Position numbers and translations under genes: made by a program. Below the pieces are notes generated by a model. It worked only from the letters and a program-made list of their open reading frames with translations. It searched no databases and was not told the DNA's origin. From JABDKH01 sp963768565 (GTDB lineage: Bacteria > Bacteroidota > Rhodothermia > Rhodothermales > JABDKH01), in assembly GCA_963768565.1 (NCBI GenBank), contig CAVYIO010000008.1:1-64000 (forward strand): a DNA stretch of 64,000 bases, read 5' to 3'. Each line of letters starts with the position of its first letter. Position 1 is the first letter of the stretch. Shown one piece after another: positions 7,786-20,568 of the stretch.

Positions 7786-10700
7786 TCACCTCACCAGTAC
7801 TACCGTCCTGACGTCCCGGAAGACCAGTCCCTTCGAGCCCGAAGCCCGCAGCTCGTAGAAGTAGACCCCGCTCGCAATGGACACCATGTTGATCCGGTGC
7901 TCGTACTTGCCGGGGTGCAGATCTCCGAGTTTGTACTGCCGAACCAGCCGTCCGATGACGTCGAACACCTTGATCTCGACCTCGGAAGACTCGGAGATGT
8001 CAAAGGGAATCGTCGTCGTTGGATTGAACGGGTTTGGATAGTTCTGATACAGCGCAAAGGATTCGGGAATCTCTCGACCTTGCTCCTCTTCATTCGAGAC
8101 AACGACCTCCGCCGCGTCCTTGGCCGCCTCCACGTTGCCGGCATGGTCAGTCGCCACGGAGAAGAACCGATAGGTCCCGCCCGTATCGACCACGAATGGT
8201 ACGGACGAACCGCCGATGGCGGTTTCCAGGGGTCGGAACGCCGAGTCTCCAACCGCCGAATAGAGAGCGAGGTCGCGTACGCCCGCGCCCCCGTCATCGT
8301 CCGCTGCGTCGAACAGCAGGTCAAATTGCCCCGGCGCAGCCTCGGTGGCACTCACAACGCGGCTCGTCGGCGATACCGCATCGAGCGTGTTGAATATCGC
8401 CGGCGTGTTGATCGGCTCGTTCACGTCGAAGACTATGCTCGCCTCCGCGTCGACCACGTCTCCAGTATCTGGCGTCAGGAAGAGGCTTGATCGTGTAGGT
8501 CACATAGCCCTCTCCGCTGCCAAGCGAATCGTTAATCGCGAGAAAACCCGCCAGCGGATCTGACGGAAGCTGCCCGGAGGTCGGATCCACGGACGTCAAG
8601 GTCCAGAACACACTGGAGTTCTCGGTATCGACACCGGCCGTCACGTCGACATAAATCCCGAGCGAGTCGCGCACGTCGAGACGTTTCGTGTACGCCGCGA
8701 TGTTTCGCGGGACCGAAAAGTCCAACCCGGCGAAGCCGAACGCTCCGAGCCGGAAGGTTCGTGCGTCCACGTCCGGGTCCAGATCCTGTGTGATTCGCAC
8801 CGTCTGAGCGGGCGCCGTGGCAAGCTCCGGATCGTTCTCGAAACGGATTGTATAGCCGAGCGGCGCGCTTGCAGCCACCCAACGGGGATCACCGTATCCG
8901 TTAGGCCCGAGAATGTCATTCGGATCGACCGAATCCAGCAGATCGTTGCATAGCAGTTCTTCCGCAAGACAGTTGAGCGCCGAGCCGATTCCCAGGCACC
9001 CAAGAGGCTTTGGCACATTGGGTTCGATGCATGCGGCAATCCCAAGACCACAAGCTGCCGCGCCGACGACGGTGATGACCTCGGGGATGCACTCAATAAT
9101 TGTGATGACACACCCGAGACCCCGGAAGAAGTCGTTACATCCAGACAGCGCTACACCAGCGTCCAGCATGAGCGCGGCTCCACCACCCGTAAGTGCGTTT
9201 CGAAGCTCGGCCTGCTCCCCTAGCCGTTGGCCGGCCACCGCGACCGCATTGTCAACCTCATCGGACCCCAGCATCCCGACCTGCACGAGACCGCCGAGCA
9301 ACTCGGCGATAAAGGCAGACTGATCCGCAGCCAGCTGTACCCACTCCACGGGGTAGTCCCCGGGGTTGGCGATCACATGAAGACGCAGAGCTTCGTATTT
9401 CGAGGTCTGGTCCGCCAGGAATGTCTCACGATCCATCAGCTTCCAGACCACGCGGATCGGAAATTCTCCACCCGGATCTTGCGCGGCCGTGATCGAGAGC
9501 TGTGCCTCGACCTCCTGCCCCGGACCCAGGCTGCGAGCCACGAGCGGTACGAACATCAGCCCACCCGAAACGAGAAAGTCTTCTGTGGATCCGACCGCCG
9601 CCGAATCAGCCGACAATAGATCGCTACGGGTCAGCAGCCCGTCTGCGGCCGTGACCCTCAGCGTTGCATCGGACGGTACTTCGATCTGAATGGCCGCATA
9701 ATCGATATCCACATTCGACGCATTCCTGAATCGAAACACGTACGGATTCGGACGCTCCGGACGGATCTGGTCCGGCGTGTTGCGCACCATCTCCAGAGCC
9801 GGCGGCAGTGCCGTTACGACCTGAAAGCCCCCGGCCATCGTGGTCTCGCTTCCGTCGGCGTTGCGAACGACCACGTCGTACGTTCCGGTCGGTACGCTCG
9901 TGAGGTCCCATCGTACGGCCATCTCGGTCGTGTTGAGGAACCCCCGCATTTCTGCGACCACGTCGCTCCTGCCGGATCGCCGAAGCCGAACCTCACTGTC
10001 TGCACGAAATCCGGCGCCCTGCACCGAAGCCGTCACCCGACCCGGCGTACCGCCACGCGATGGACTGACGTCGGCGATCGAGAAAGCAAGCCCTTCGGCC
10101 AGGAGGCTGAAGCTGTCATCGGTTCCCGACGAACTGGACGACTGCGCGGTCGCCAACACATAGTATGTACCCTGCTGCGTCGACGGCACGAGGAGTTCGC
10201 GGTCCAGTTCCGAGAGATCCGTGTTGGCCAGATCGTACCGGGAGGGACTCGGCACGGCTTCGTACGAAACGAAGAGACCGTTGCCCCGGAAGCGTCCGGC
10301 CGTGAGCGTCAGGCGCAGGTCCACGCCTGCCTCCACGTCTACGCGATAGAGTTTGAAAGCACCCGCCGACCACGACCCGGCGACCGGGACGCCTAACACC
10401 AGCACCGGGACATCGACTACCGTTGCCGATGCCGCGACGCCGACGTTATTATCCTCCACGCTTTCCCGGATGTTGTTCTTCAGATCGGCACGGACAAGAC
10501 CTCGGTAACTACCGGGCTTCACGCCAGGAAGTGCAGTCGTGATACTGCCGGTCGAGTCCGCAAACCCGGCTTCCGCGAGGGAGAACGTCGCCGTCATCTT
10601 CATCTGACCGCCAGGTGCAAGGTCAACCCGGGCGGTGTGCACCCCCAGAAACAGGTCCGCAAGCTGCCACTGCTCGTCCTCGGACATGTACACGCCCTGA

Positions 10701-13700
10701 CTGAGATGACCGCTGACCGGGTTGGCACCAATATTTCGCAGTATCCACGAGACTGTCACGTCGTCTCCGACAATAGCACTCGGGTCCGCGACAACTTGCG
10801 AAACGACGAGGTCTGATGGGGGCGCCGAAACCGCCGTGATTGCCTTTCGCCCCGCGTTGTTCGACTCGAAGTCTTCCGGCACACTGTTGTAGCCGTCCGT
10901 CTCCACGATTACATACATGGCTCCGGAGACGTACAGAGGTATTTCCACATCCAACGACGCGGTGTAGCTCTGGTCAATCTCAAGGCCGCCGTCCCGTATC
11001 GCGGCGCCAAGCAAAACGTCACCCTCTCCGACGGTTGCATCCGCGGAAAGAAATACGCGGTCCGCCCATCTCGAACCTGACGCGGCGCTACCCGCGCCCT
11101 GGTTCTTGACCGTCCACGAGATGGCCAACGGTTGACCCGAAGTCACAGAATCCGGTGTTGCCACGGACAACACTGTGAGATCCGGTGCGACGTATGCCGC
11201 CACGGTCGTCGGGACTGCCGACACCGCAACGTTGTTTGAGCGAGTAGCGTCGGCCGTGACAGACGTCTGATCCACCGCTACGATTACGTAGTACTCGCCG
11301 GCAACATCAACCGGAACGGCCGCGTCAAGAGATCGCGTATAGCTGGCACCGACTGACAGGGGCTCTCTCCTGGGGGCCCACAGCAACAGGACGTCCGACC
11401 CGACATCCAGATTCTGGTCTGCAGACAAAAAGACCAGGTCAAGCCACCCGGACGTCTGCGTTGACCCCGGCCCTTCGTTTCGGACCGTCCAGCCAATAGT
11501 GGTCGTGTTCCCGGCCGACGCCGACGAAGGGGCCGACAGAGAGACTACGCTCAGGTCCGGCGAGGGCGGCGGCACGATACTCACGGGCCCTGACCGAACG
11601 ATATTGTTGCCTTCGTCGGTGTGCTCGTAAACCTCGTTGGCGCCGTCGACCTTTACGTACACGTAGTAGTTTCCCGATATAGTTGCCGGCACACGCATCC
11701 GGCCGGTGTTGGCCCTTGAATTCCCGACACCGAGAGCCGACGATGAGAGCGTAGCGCCAACCGGGATTGCCGCCGAACGATTCCAGGATGCCGCCGTCGA
11801 GACAAAGAGGCTGTCCCGCCACGACGCGGCGGCAGATGCCGTACCAGAGTTGGACGTCCGCCAGAACGCTGTGGCTTCCTCGCCTGCTGTCAACACAGAG
11901 GCGACCGTTACGTCAGTCGCCAGCAAGTCGGGCCACGGGCTTAGATCCACCGTGAACGACGAGCTGGATGCCCGGTTGTTGTCTTCGAACGTGTGTTCGA
12001 ACAGGTCGTTGCGCCAGTCGGCAACCACGTGGATGTAGCGCGGCCCGGTGATTCCGTCTGGTAAGCGCAGCAGTGCCTGCTTCGCGTACGTCTCGTCCGG
12101 ATCGAGCTCAGTCGGCCGTACGACCGCCCCGACCACGACAGCCGTGGCCTCCTCGAAGGTTGACGACTCCGAGAGATACACACGATCCTGCCAGACACCC
12201 CTGGCACGACCGGCACCGGCATTTCGCACTGTCCACGAAATGTCAATGCTCTGACCCGACGCCCCCGACGTCGGCGGAGTCACGCCCTCAACCACCAGGT
12301 CCGGCGGCGGCGCGAGAATCACATTCAGCGCGCTCGATCGAGTGTTGTTCAATTCGAAGGCCTGCTCGAACACGCTATCTTCGATATCCGTAACGAAATG
12401 CAGGTAATACTGACCGGAGAATGCGTCCGGCAGCTCTACGCTTCTCGAAACCGTGTAACTGGAATCCGGAGCGAGAGCAGCGACTCTGTTGAAGGACCGG
12501 AGTCGTGTTGCGGACTCTGTGTCAAACGTGGACGACGTGCTCAGGTACACTCCGTCCTTCCAGTTGTCGACATCGGTGAATCCCACGCCACCGTTCTCGA
12601 CCGTCCACTGAACCATTACAGTAGAGCCGGAGAACGCTTCCGACGGCGCCGAAAACGAGACAATCGTCAGATCCGGCGCCGGAGGCAGATCGATCTGGAC
12701 CGCAGATGACCCTATGTTGTTTGTTTCGTCGATCTCGGTCTGGCGCCGGTAGTAGTCCGTAGCCACAAGAATGTAGAACGATCCGAAGATCCTCCTCGGC
12801 AACGTAGCATTTACGGTATTCGCGTAGCTCTCACCTGCACCCAGAAAACTCAGGTTAGGAACATCCGCAATCGTGATATCGCCCAGGCCAATCTCGAGAT
12901 CGTCCGACACATAAACTCTGTCGTTCCAGGAAGCAGCGCTGGTGCCCACCTGCCCACCGTTCGCCACAGTCCATTGTATCTCGATGGTCTGGCCAGACTG
13001 CACCAACGGGGATACCTGAACAGCGGACACCGTCAGGTCGGCGGTATTGACGGTCGTGAATGACCACACCGGACCGACAGACTCGCCGCTCGCATTTCGC
13101 GCTACGAGCTGCCAGTTGTAGACGGTGTTGAACTCAAGACGAGCGGGCACGTCGAATCTGGGCACCGTCGGCACGGCCAGTGGAACCCCCGGCTTTGATT
13201 CACTCGACTTCCACACAAACAGATCGTATTCCCGTGCTGCGCGCACCGGTTCCCACGTGAGTGTGGGCATGCGATCAACCTGCAGGTCACCGTCCAGGGG
13301 TCGCGGTCCTGCCACGACTCCGGGTTGGGGTAGCACGACCCGGAGCGTCAGACCCGTGGTGACCTGCGCTCGATTGCCGGCAACGTCGTGTATATCAAGT
13401 TCCACATTGTACGTGCCATCCGGAACATCCACGTTGATCACGGCCTCCCAGACTCCACTGGCCGCGCTGCCACTCGACAGCGAAGCATCGGCACTTAACC
13501 ACATAGTGGCTCCGCTCATGAGATGGGCAGTCACTGTGCGCACGCCCGAGCCCGAATCGGAAACGGGTATCGAGAGAGTGACCGTTCCAGGACCATCTGT
13601 AATGTCGATTTCGCTCGCAGAGATCGAGGCCGCACCAGCCACCTGTGGCGCTACCACATCACCGCCGGAAACGGCCAGAATTTGGCCCGTCCGGTCCGTG

Positions 13701-15823
13701 ATCTCGTTCCCTGCCTGATCCCTCAATGTCACGACAAGTTGATAGTCACCGTCGAAAACCTTCTGCGGGATTGTCGATGTGGCTTCCCAACTCCCATCCT
13801 GCGCCGTTCCCGACACCTGGACAGCCGTTGCACTACCCACGTCTTCCAGATTCTGCTCGAAGCGTACCCGCACCGACTCCACGCCGGACCCGGCATCGGT
13901 GACCTGGAGCGACACCTGGACGGCACCTTCGCCCGTCGATACGTCGATCGAAGCCGGATCTATGGTTGGCGTGCCAGCAATCTGAGGGCCCTCCGTATCG
14001 GAACCGGTCACGTTGATTGTTACGCCACTGGGAATCTCCGCATTGTTAGAGGCCGAGTCCGAAGCCGAGATAACAATCTCCCACAAGCCGGACTCCATCC
14101 CCTGGAACAACTCCACGGGACCCTCCCACACTCCGTCCAGCGCGTCTCCGGAAATCAGCGACAGTTGCCCGCCAAACTCTTGCGCAAAGCCCTTCTGCAG
14201 AAACACCTCCACGTTAGAGACGCCAGATAGATTGTCGAGGACCGGAGCTGTGACCGTAACGGACCGGCTTCCTCCTGATACGTCGACCGATGAAGGATCT
14301 ACCGACACGGTTCCGGCAAGCGTCGGTGCAGCGGCATCACTGTCCGTAACTTCGAGCGTCACACCGGTTGCAAGCTCGACCGTGTTGAACGCGGCATCGT
14401 CGGCCACAATAATCGTCTCCCACGATCCGACTGGCGCGGCCTGAGGAATCGTGGTGGTAGCCTCCCAGACACCGCTGAAGGCGTCACCGGACACAAGTGT
14501 GGCGAACCCTCCAAAGATCTCGTTGGAACCCATCCGGTAGACGACGTACGCATCGAGAACACCGCTGTCGTCATCTGCAATGGGTATGGTCACCAGGACC
14601 GTCTGGTCGCCGGCGGCAACCGCGACCGATGTTGGATTCAGGATGACACTACCGGTCAGGTATGGATCAACGGTGTCGCCGCCCTGGACCGCGAGCGTAA
14701 CACCTCCGTTGATTTCGGCCGTGTTGAGCGCGTTGTCCCACACCTCGATCCAGAGCGTCCAGTCTCCTGTCGCGGCGTTCTCAGGGATCTCAATGGAACC
14801 TTCCCACACCCCGTCAAGAGCGCTCCCGGATACCAGCGTAGCAAGATTGCCTATCCCGTCCTGTCCCCTTCTCAAGCTCATCTCAACGAGCCACACTCCG
14901 GACACGTCGTCCAGCACCCTCGCCTGTGCCGTCACCGTCTGCGGGCCGGTGGAGAGATCGACGGCCGACGGAGTAAGCGTGGGCGTCCCGGACACCGTCG
15001 GCGGTGCGGCGTCAGACTGGCCTACTACGTCGACCGTTTGACCTGTGGCCTGGTCCAGTATGTTGAAGGCCGAGTCGAAGGCATAGACTCTCAGGGTCCA
15101 CGTCCCGGACGTCGAGAACTGAGGAACAAGAAAACTGCCTTGCCAGAGACCGTCGAGCGCGGTTCCCGAGACCATCGTGGCGCCGGCTGCCAGCACGTCC
15201 GACTCACCCGGACCGTCCAGATAGAAGAGAACGAAGCTCACGCCCGACTCGTCGTCCGTGAGTCTCACCTCCACATCGACCGTCTGGTCCGCATCAGTCA
15301 CGTCCACGCTCGTTGGCGAGACCGAAGCAGACACGACCACAGGGGGCTGTGTGTCGACAAGCGTCCCTTCCACTTCGTAAGCAAGCGGCTCAAACGTCGT
15401 GCGGCCGCTGACCCTGTCAATGCGTTCGAGAAACGTCCGCACCGAGGCCGCGCCCTGGCTCTGCAGAGCATTCATCGGAATCTCAGGCACACCGGACCCA
15501 CCCGAGCCAATCGGCACGCTCGTCTCGATCCAGTACACTTCTCCCCTGCTGTCGACAAAGAACGACGACCCGGGCTGCTCGTGCTCTCTGGTGCGACGCA
15601 CGTGGCGAGCCGCGCGGTCCGAAAGTCGATGCGCGCCCACTACACGCATCGCGTCGGCAACCATCGTCGCCCGCACCACGCCGAGTCGCGCATCAGGATC
15701 AGATACCCGAACCAACGCCTGAGATTCTCCCTGTGCCATGACGTCGACACTCGGTGCCGCACAGGCCAGTATTGCCAGCAGAAATAGCCAGTGGATTGGT
15801 CGGGATTCTCGGGTCATCGTCAT
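7786..15823 (-). CDS. Giant secreted Ig-like/CARDB repeat protein with T9SS sorting domain
   Basis: About 2,680 residues, one of the largest genes in the window. GGAGGAGG precedes the ATG at 15823; an ATG six codons upstream overlaps that site and is less likely. Order: signal peptide (LFLLAILACAAPSVDVMAQ), a short unique region, then about seven ~105-residue Ig-like repeats, each with SPTSVDV-like and VSGxAxDGVWEG motifs and ending in GVTLxV. A fibronectin-like segment follows (PTLTWEPVRAAREYDLFVW). About seven ~125-residue CARDB repeats come next (SWTVxNxGxG, DRVYLS, xxDNNxxxS). A further Ig/IPT-like region and a domain with GYTIRFENDP and VYVTYTIKP-type strands follow. The C-terminus has YQNYPNPFNPTTTI and a sorting tail ending in VVLVR. 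One frameshift near 8470 splits off the last ~220 residues. The likely role is as a surface adhesin or scaffold; no enzyme motif is seen. Confidence 0.85.
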
Positions 15824-16267
15824 GGTTCCGTCCTCCTCCATCCGTGAACTGGACAGGCTGTGCTCACAGAGGTCTATTGGTAGTGTTCCGGTCGCCTGGA
15901 GTGACCCGGGCAGAAGCCGGCTTCGCCCACACGATTCCGGTACGTGAACATATCATATAGTGGTATATGGCGACGCCGTTTGCAGGGATTTTCGCGCCTC
16001 TGTCCGTAGGATCTCACCGTGCACGGCGTTAAAAAGGACGGATTGTGTTTTCTTGCCGCTGGACGCACCACTTGACCCAAAAAGGCACTCGGACAGCTCA
16101 GCAAGATTCACCAGACGACGGCCGGGCAGGTCCAAAAAGTTTCACGCTCTCCGGACGCTCTCTCTGCTGCGGCAACTTTGCCGCGCCCACGGCATTACCC
16201 TACGCCTATCTGTTGCAAGGAACTGTCCGCCAGGTGCGGACAATCGGTCGGGCTATTGGGTGCAAAG
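15824..16267. other. Divergent intergenic region of 444 bases
   Basis: It separates the giant Ig/CARDB gene (minus) from the CotH gene (plus). An AT-rich core at about 15947-15969 contains CATATA-GTGG-TATATG (15954-15969), a 6-bp inverted repeat that could overlap a promoter for either gene. No gene is supported. Confidence 0.4.
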
Positions 16268-18805
16268 ATGATCCGGATCGAAGAGGGTTGGCAAGAAGGT
16301 GGACGTGCAGGCCGCGGATTCATTTCCGCGTTCCTGGCAGCGGTGACTCTCGTCCTGCTCACCCCATGCCAGGCCACCGGCCAGGCCCTCGTCATAAACG
16401 AGTTCATGGCGGCGAATGACGCGACCGTCGCCGACCCGGACTTCGGCGAGTACGCAGACTGGTTGGAGATCTACAATCCAGGCTCGGCCTCCATAGACCT
16501 GAGTGACCTGTTCCTTTCGGACGACCTCGCCGCTCCGCAGAAGTGGCGCTTCCCCGCCACTCTGACCATCAAATCAAAAGGCTACGCCGTCATCTGGGCG
16601 GATGGCATGAACACAGGCCTGCACACCAGCTTCCGCCTCGCTGCCGGAGGTGAGGTCATTGGATTGTTTGATGCGGCCGGCAATGCCATCGACGTCATCA
16701 CGTTCGGTCCCCAGACTGCCGACGTGTCGTTCGGCCGAACCCCGGACGCCTCCGCAGAAATGCGCTTCTTTGATCAGCCGACGCCGGGTGCACCGAACGC
16801 CGAATCCGGCTTCCTGGGAATCGCCGAAACTCCCGCCTTCAGCCCGACAGCAGGAATCTACACGGCGGCAACATCCGTCAACATTTCAGCTAGCCTGCAG
16901 GGATCTACCGTTCGCTTCACAACGGACGGATCGCCACCCACGCAGACATCCGAGATCTATGAGTCTCCTGTTCCTGTCTTTGCGACAACGGTAATCCGCG
17001 CCGCCGTGTTCAAGGACGAATATGTTCCAAGCGCCGTCGCGACGCACTCGTACCTGATAGGGGAATCGAGGTCCCTGCCGGTCGTGTCGCTATCCACGGA
17101 TCCGGCCAACTTCTTCGATGATGAGATCGGCATCTATGTGGAGGGCACGAACGGGATTCCTGGTTACTGCCGGTCCGTTCCGCTGAACTGGAATCAAGAC
17201 TGGGAACGCCCGATACACGTGGAGTTTTTTGAGCCCGACGGCTCTCTGGGATTCAGTATCGATGCAGGCGTAAAAATCCACGGGGGGTGCACCCGTCTCT
17301 ATCCCCAGAAGTCGCTGGCGATCTATGCCCGAAGCAGCTACGGAGCATCCCGAATCGATTATCCGATTTTCGAAACGACCGGCCTCTCGTCGTATAACAA
17401 TCTGGTCCTGCGATCGTCCGCGCAGGACTGGTGGCGGTCCATGTTCAGGGACGGCATGATTCAGACCGTGATCGGCCAGGGCATGCCGCTTGAGACTCAG
17501 GCGTACCGGCCTGCCGTCGTATTCCTCAATGGCGAATACTGGGGCATTCACAACCTGCGAGAAAAACAGAACGAACACTACCTCGAAGATCACTTCGGTG
17601 TTGATCCAGAGGCGGTAGAAATACTCGAAGGCAACAAGGCAGCTCTCCTCGGACAGTCGGCGCACTACGATGAGATGATGGCGTTCATGTCGTCGACGGA
17701 TATGACGGACCCCGCTGCACTTGACGTGATCGATGGTTACATGGATGTCGACGCCTACATCGACTACCTGATCGCAGAGATCTACTCCGCGAATGCGGAC
17801 TGGCCGGGCAACAACCTCAAACAGTGGCGACCGGGCACACCCGATGGACGGTGGCGCTGGATGATCTTTGACATGGACTTCGGGTTCGGCGGCAACGGGA
17901 ACGGACGCTTTACGAGCAATACGCTCGCTCTCGCGACCGACCCGAACGGGTCAGAATGGCCTAACCCACCGTGGTCGACGCTGCTGCTCCGAACCCTCCT
18001 ACGGAATCCGAATTTCAGCGACGAGTTCATCCAGCGCTTCGCGGCGCACATGAACACGACCTTCGCCCCCGACCACGTCCTCCACACCATAGACAGCCTG
18101 AAGGTGGTCATCGCGAACGAGATTCCCGCTCACAAGGCGCGCTGGCCGAAATCGATTTCCTTCACCCCGACATGGGAGGACGCGATCGATCTCATGCGGG
18201 AATTCGCGGAAGAGCGCCCGTTGTATGTTCGACCGCACTTCTACAACCACTTCGGACTATCCGGCTCATCGCGACTGACCCTGCGTGTTGAGGAGCCGCA
18301 AGCCGGACACATCGATGCCCACGGCGTACACATGCCCGGTCCAACTTTTGAGGCCGTGTTCTTCAAGGATGTCCCGGTAAGGCTGCGCGCCGTTCCTCAA
18401 CCCGGCTACCGCTTTGACAGATGGGAAGGAGTCTCTGCCTCGGCGACCGATACGACGTCTTTTGTTCTGACCGAGAACGCCACGCTGACCGCTATCTTCT
18501 CGAAAGATGGATCCTCAACCGATGTCGCGACCGAGGTACCGGGAGCAGATCGTCTGCATCAGAACTATCCCAACCCGTTTGTCGAACGCACACAAATCGA
18601 CTTCGAGCTGACGCAGCCTTCCCCGGTCAGCATCCGCGTGTACGACGTCCTGGGTCGGTGCGTAGCGACGCTTGTGGACGCCGGCCGTCCGGCCGGAGAA
18701 CAGTCTGTCACATTCGACGGAGGCCGCTTCACGACAGGTGTCTATTACTACGTGTTGCGGACGAACAATGTCGCCGTCACGAAGCGCATGCTGCTGGTGC
18801 GGTGA
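16268..18805 (+). CDS. CotH/lamin-tail surface protein with T9SS sorting domain
   Basis: 845 residues. The ATG at 16268 is chosen because it precedes the hydrophobic signal (FISAFLAAVTLVLLTP) and mature start QALVINEFMAAND. Domains in order: lamin-tail domain (about 40-150), chitobiase-like beta domain with STVRFTTDGSPPT (about 190-270), CotH kinase-like domain (about 280-640), a Gly/Trp-rich InlB-type repeat (YRFDRWEGVS), and a type IX sorting tail beginning NYPNPF and ending MLLVR. CotH hallmarks are YWGIHNLREK, DWPGNNLKQW and FDMDFGFGG. Characterised CotH proteins are atypical kinases that phosphorylate Ser/Thr of secreted proteins; activity here is inferred. A larger paralogue starts at 61043. 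Confidence 0.88.
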   Translation: MIRIEEGWQEGGRAGRGFISAFLAAVTLVLLTPCQATGQALVINEFMAANDATVADPDFGEYADWLEIYNPGSASIDLSDLFLSDDLAAPQKWRFPATLTIKSKGYAVIWADGMNTGLHTSFRLAAGGEVIGLFDAAGNAIDVITFGPQTADVSFGRTPDASAEMRFFDQPTPGAPNAESGFLGIAETPAFSPTAGIYTAATSVNISASLQGSTVRFTTDGSPPTQTSEIYESPVPVFATTVIRAAVFKDEYVPSAVATHSYLIGESRSLPVVSLSTDPANFFDDEIGIYVEGTNGIPGYCRSVPLNWNQDWERPIHVEFFEPDGSLGFSIDAGVKIHGGCTRLYPQKSLAIYARSSYGASRIDYPIFETTGLSSYNNLVLRSSAQDWWRSMFRDGMIQTVIGQGMPLETQAYRPAVVFLNGEYWGIHNLREKQNEHYLEDHFGVDPEAVEILEGNKAALLGQSAHYDEMMAFMSSTDMTDPAALDVIDGYMDVDAYIDYLIAEIYSANADWPGNNLKQWRPGTPDGRWRWMIFDMDFGFGGNGNGRFTSNTLALATDPNGSEWPNPPWSTLLLRTLLRNPNFSDEFIQRFAAHMNTTFAPDHVLHTIDSLKVVIANEIPAHKARWPKSISFTPTWEDAIDLMREFAEERPLYVRPHFYNHFGLSGSSRLTLRVEEPQAGHIDAHGVHMPGPTFEAVFFKDVPVRLRAVPQPGYRFDRWEGVSASATDTTSFVLTENATLTAIFSKDGSSTDVATEVPGADRLHQNYPNPFVERTQIDFELTQPSPVSIRVYDVLGRCVATLVDAGRPAGEQSVTFDGGRFTTGVYYYVLRTNNVAVTKRMLLVR

Positions 18806-18915
18806 CCGCCTGAAGCCGGTGAGCGTATGGTGGCGCTCGCACATGACTCGGAAGCCACACGTCCGGACAGCGGGTGGTCGAGCTCCGTCCCGTGCCTGGT
18901 CCACAAGAAGCCGAA

Positions 18916-18941
18916 AGCCCGACATCCGCGGATGCCGGGCT
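18916..18941. terminator. Hairpin between convergent genes, possible terminator
   Basis: A 26-base near-perfect palindrome (AGCCCG...CGGGCT, one mismatch) lies between the CotH stop at 18805 and the stop of the minus-strand gene at 18979. There is no clear T run, so factor-independent termination is only possible. Confidence 0.4.
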
Positions 18942-18978
18942 CGACCGATCGTTCAGTTCGAAGCAATGACGAGGCAGA

Positions 18979-20402
18979 TCACGCCCCGTTGCTGTGGTAT
19001 TTCTCCCAGTAGTCGGGCATCAGCTCTTGGACCTTCTGCTCGAGCTCCTCGTCGCTGATCGCGGTCATGCGGCCTTCGACTTCGTACTGGTCCATGACCC
19101 AGCGGGCGACCTTGTGGATCTTGATCTTGCTGATCCGATCCTCGCCCTTCAGGCCGAAGAACTCGTTCACCCAGAGCGCGACGCCGTCGGCACCGCTCTT
19201 GTCGGTCAGGGCCACGCGCGGCGGACGGCCCAGCAGCTTGGCGGTGTCGAAGATGTTGTAGATCCGCTCGTCCTTCGCAGGCCGCCGGCGTGGATGCCGG
19301 CTCGGGTCGTGTTGAAGTACTTCCCGACGAACGGATAGTTGTCCGGGATCGGAAAGCCGATCGACCGCATGTACTCGGCCAGCTTCGGTGATGACCTCGG
19401 TCTGGATGCCGCACAGATCGCCCTTCAGCGCGATGTACTCCATGAGCGCACCTTCCAGCGGCGGATTGCCGGTGCGCTCGCCGTATCCGAACAGCGTGCC
19501 GTTGACCGCGTCGCAGCCGTACAGCCAGGCGGTCGCACCGTTGATGTGCACCTTGTGGAAGTCGTTGTGCCCGTGCCATTCGAGCCGGTCGCTCGGCACG
19601 CCGCACTCCTGGTTCAGCTTGTAGATCAGTCTTGGGAATGCTGCGCGGCAGCTCAGCGCCCGGATAGCTGATGCCGAAGCCCATCGTGTCGCAGATGCGG
19701 ATCTTGACCGACAGCTCGTCCGGCACCTGCTCGCTCATCCGCATCAGCCGATCGACAAACGGCAGCACGAAGCCGTCCAAGTCGGCCCGCGTGACGTCTT
19801 CCAGGTGGCAGCGCGGCCGCACGCCGGCCTCGAACGCCGCGTCGACCACCTCGCAGTAGCTGTCCATGCACTCCTGGCGGCTCTTGAACTTCAGCTTGTT
19901 GAAGATGTGGTAGTCGGAGCAGCTGGTGAGCATGCCCGGTCTCTTTCAGACCCGCCTCCTTGACCAGGCGGAAGTCGCCCTTGACGGCGCGGATCCAGCC
20001 GGTGCACTCGGGATAGCGGTGGCCCAGTTCGCGGCAGCGGTCGAGCGTCTCGCGGTCGTTCTTCGTGTACAGGAAGAACTCGGTCTGGCGGATCACGCCG
20101 TTCGGACCGCCCAGCTTGGCCAGCAGGTCGTAGATGTGGACCATCTGGTCGACGGTGTAGGGCGGCCGCGCCTGCTGCCCGTCGCGAAACGTCGTGTCGG
20201 TGATGACGATGTCGCGCTTCTTCGTGTCCTCCGGATCGAATTCGACCGGCTTGCCGTCGATGTACTCGACGATCGGACCGTCGAACTGGATCAGCGGCGG
20301 CAGATCGTAGTCGAACGTGTCGTCCAGTAAATTCGGCTCGGTCGTGTTGACCAGGGGATGCGGCCTGCGCGCCGCAGCCTTGTTCATTTCTTCTACTTGC
20401 AT
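18979..20402 (-). CDS. Homocitrate/isopropylmalate synthase-like DRE-TIM enzyme, candidate (Re)-citrate synthase; four frameshifts
   Basis: About 470 residues once joined. GAGGAG sits seven bases before the ATG at 20402. The TIM barrel opens with DTTFRDGQQ, where isopropylmalate and homocitrate synthases have DTTLRDGEQ, so the motif Glu is Gln. The metal-binding HxH is present (WHGHND), as are RTGNPPLE and TTRAGIHAGG. The family condenses acetyl-CoA with a 2-oxo acid. TSCSDYHIF and HLEDVTRAD remind me of the (Re)-citrate synthase branch, but this is memory, not a search, and homocitrate or citramalate synthase remain possible. Single-base shifts near 19275, 19385, 19632 and 19935 break the frame while motifs continue. 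It looks more G+C-rich than its neighbours by eye. It lies 166 bases downstream of the ACP gene. Confidence 0.65.
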
Positions 20403-20568
20403 GGGATTACTCCTCGCACGACAGCAACGTCGACTACCTCGATCGACGAATCGAGACGTGCGATATTTTCTGTGCTCTCGAACATCCTGGGTGGATATCG
20501 GAGCAGCCAGGCGCTCCGACAACTTTGTGCGCTACGGCCAGGTCGTGTTGGAATGGACTATCTGACCG

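Noticed and set aside
8321..15841. Many long open frames on the plus strand opposite the giant gene
   Set aside because: Codon bias of a G+C-rich gene opens the opposite frames. Their translations are low-complexity and lack starts, motifs or conserved features.
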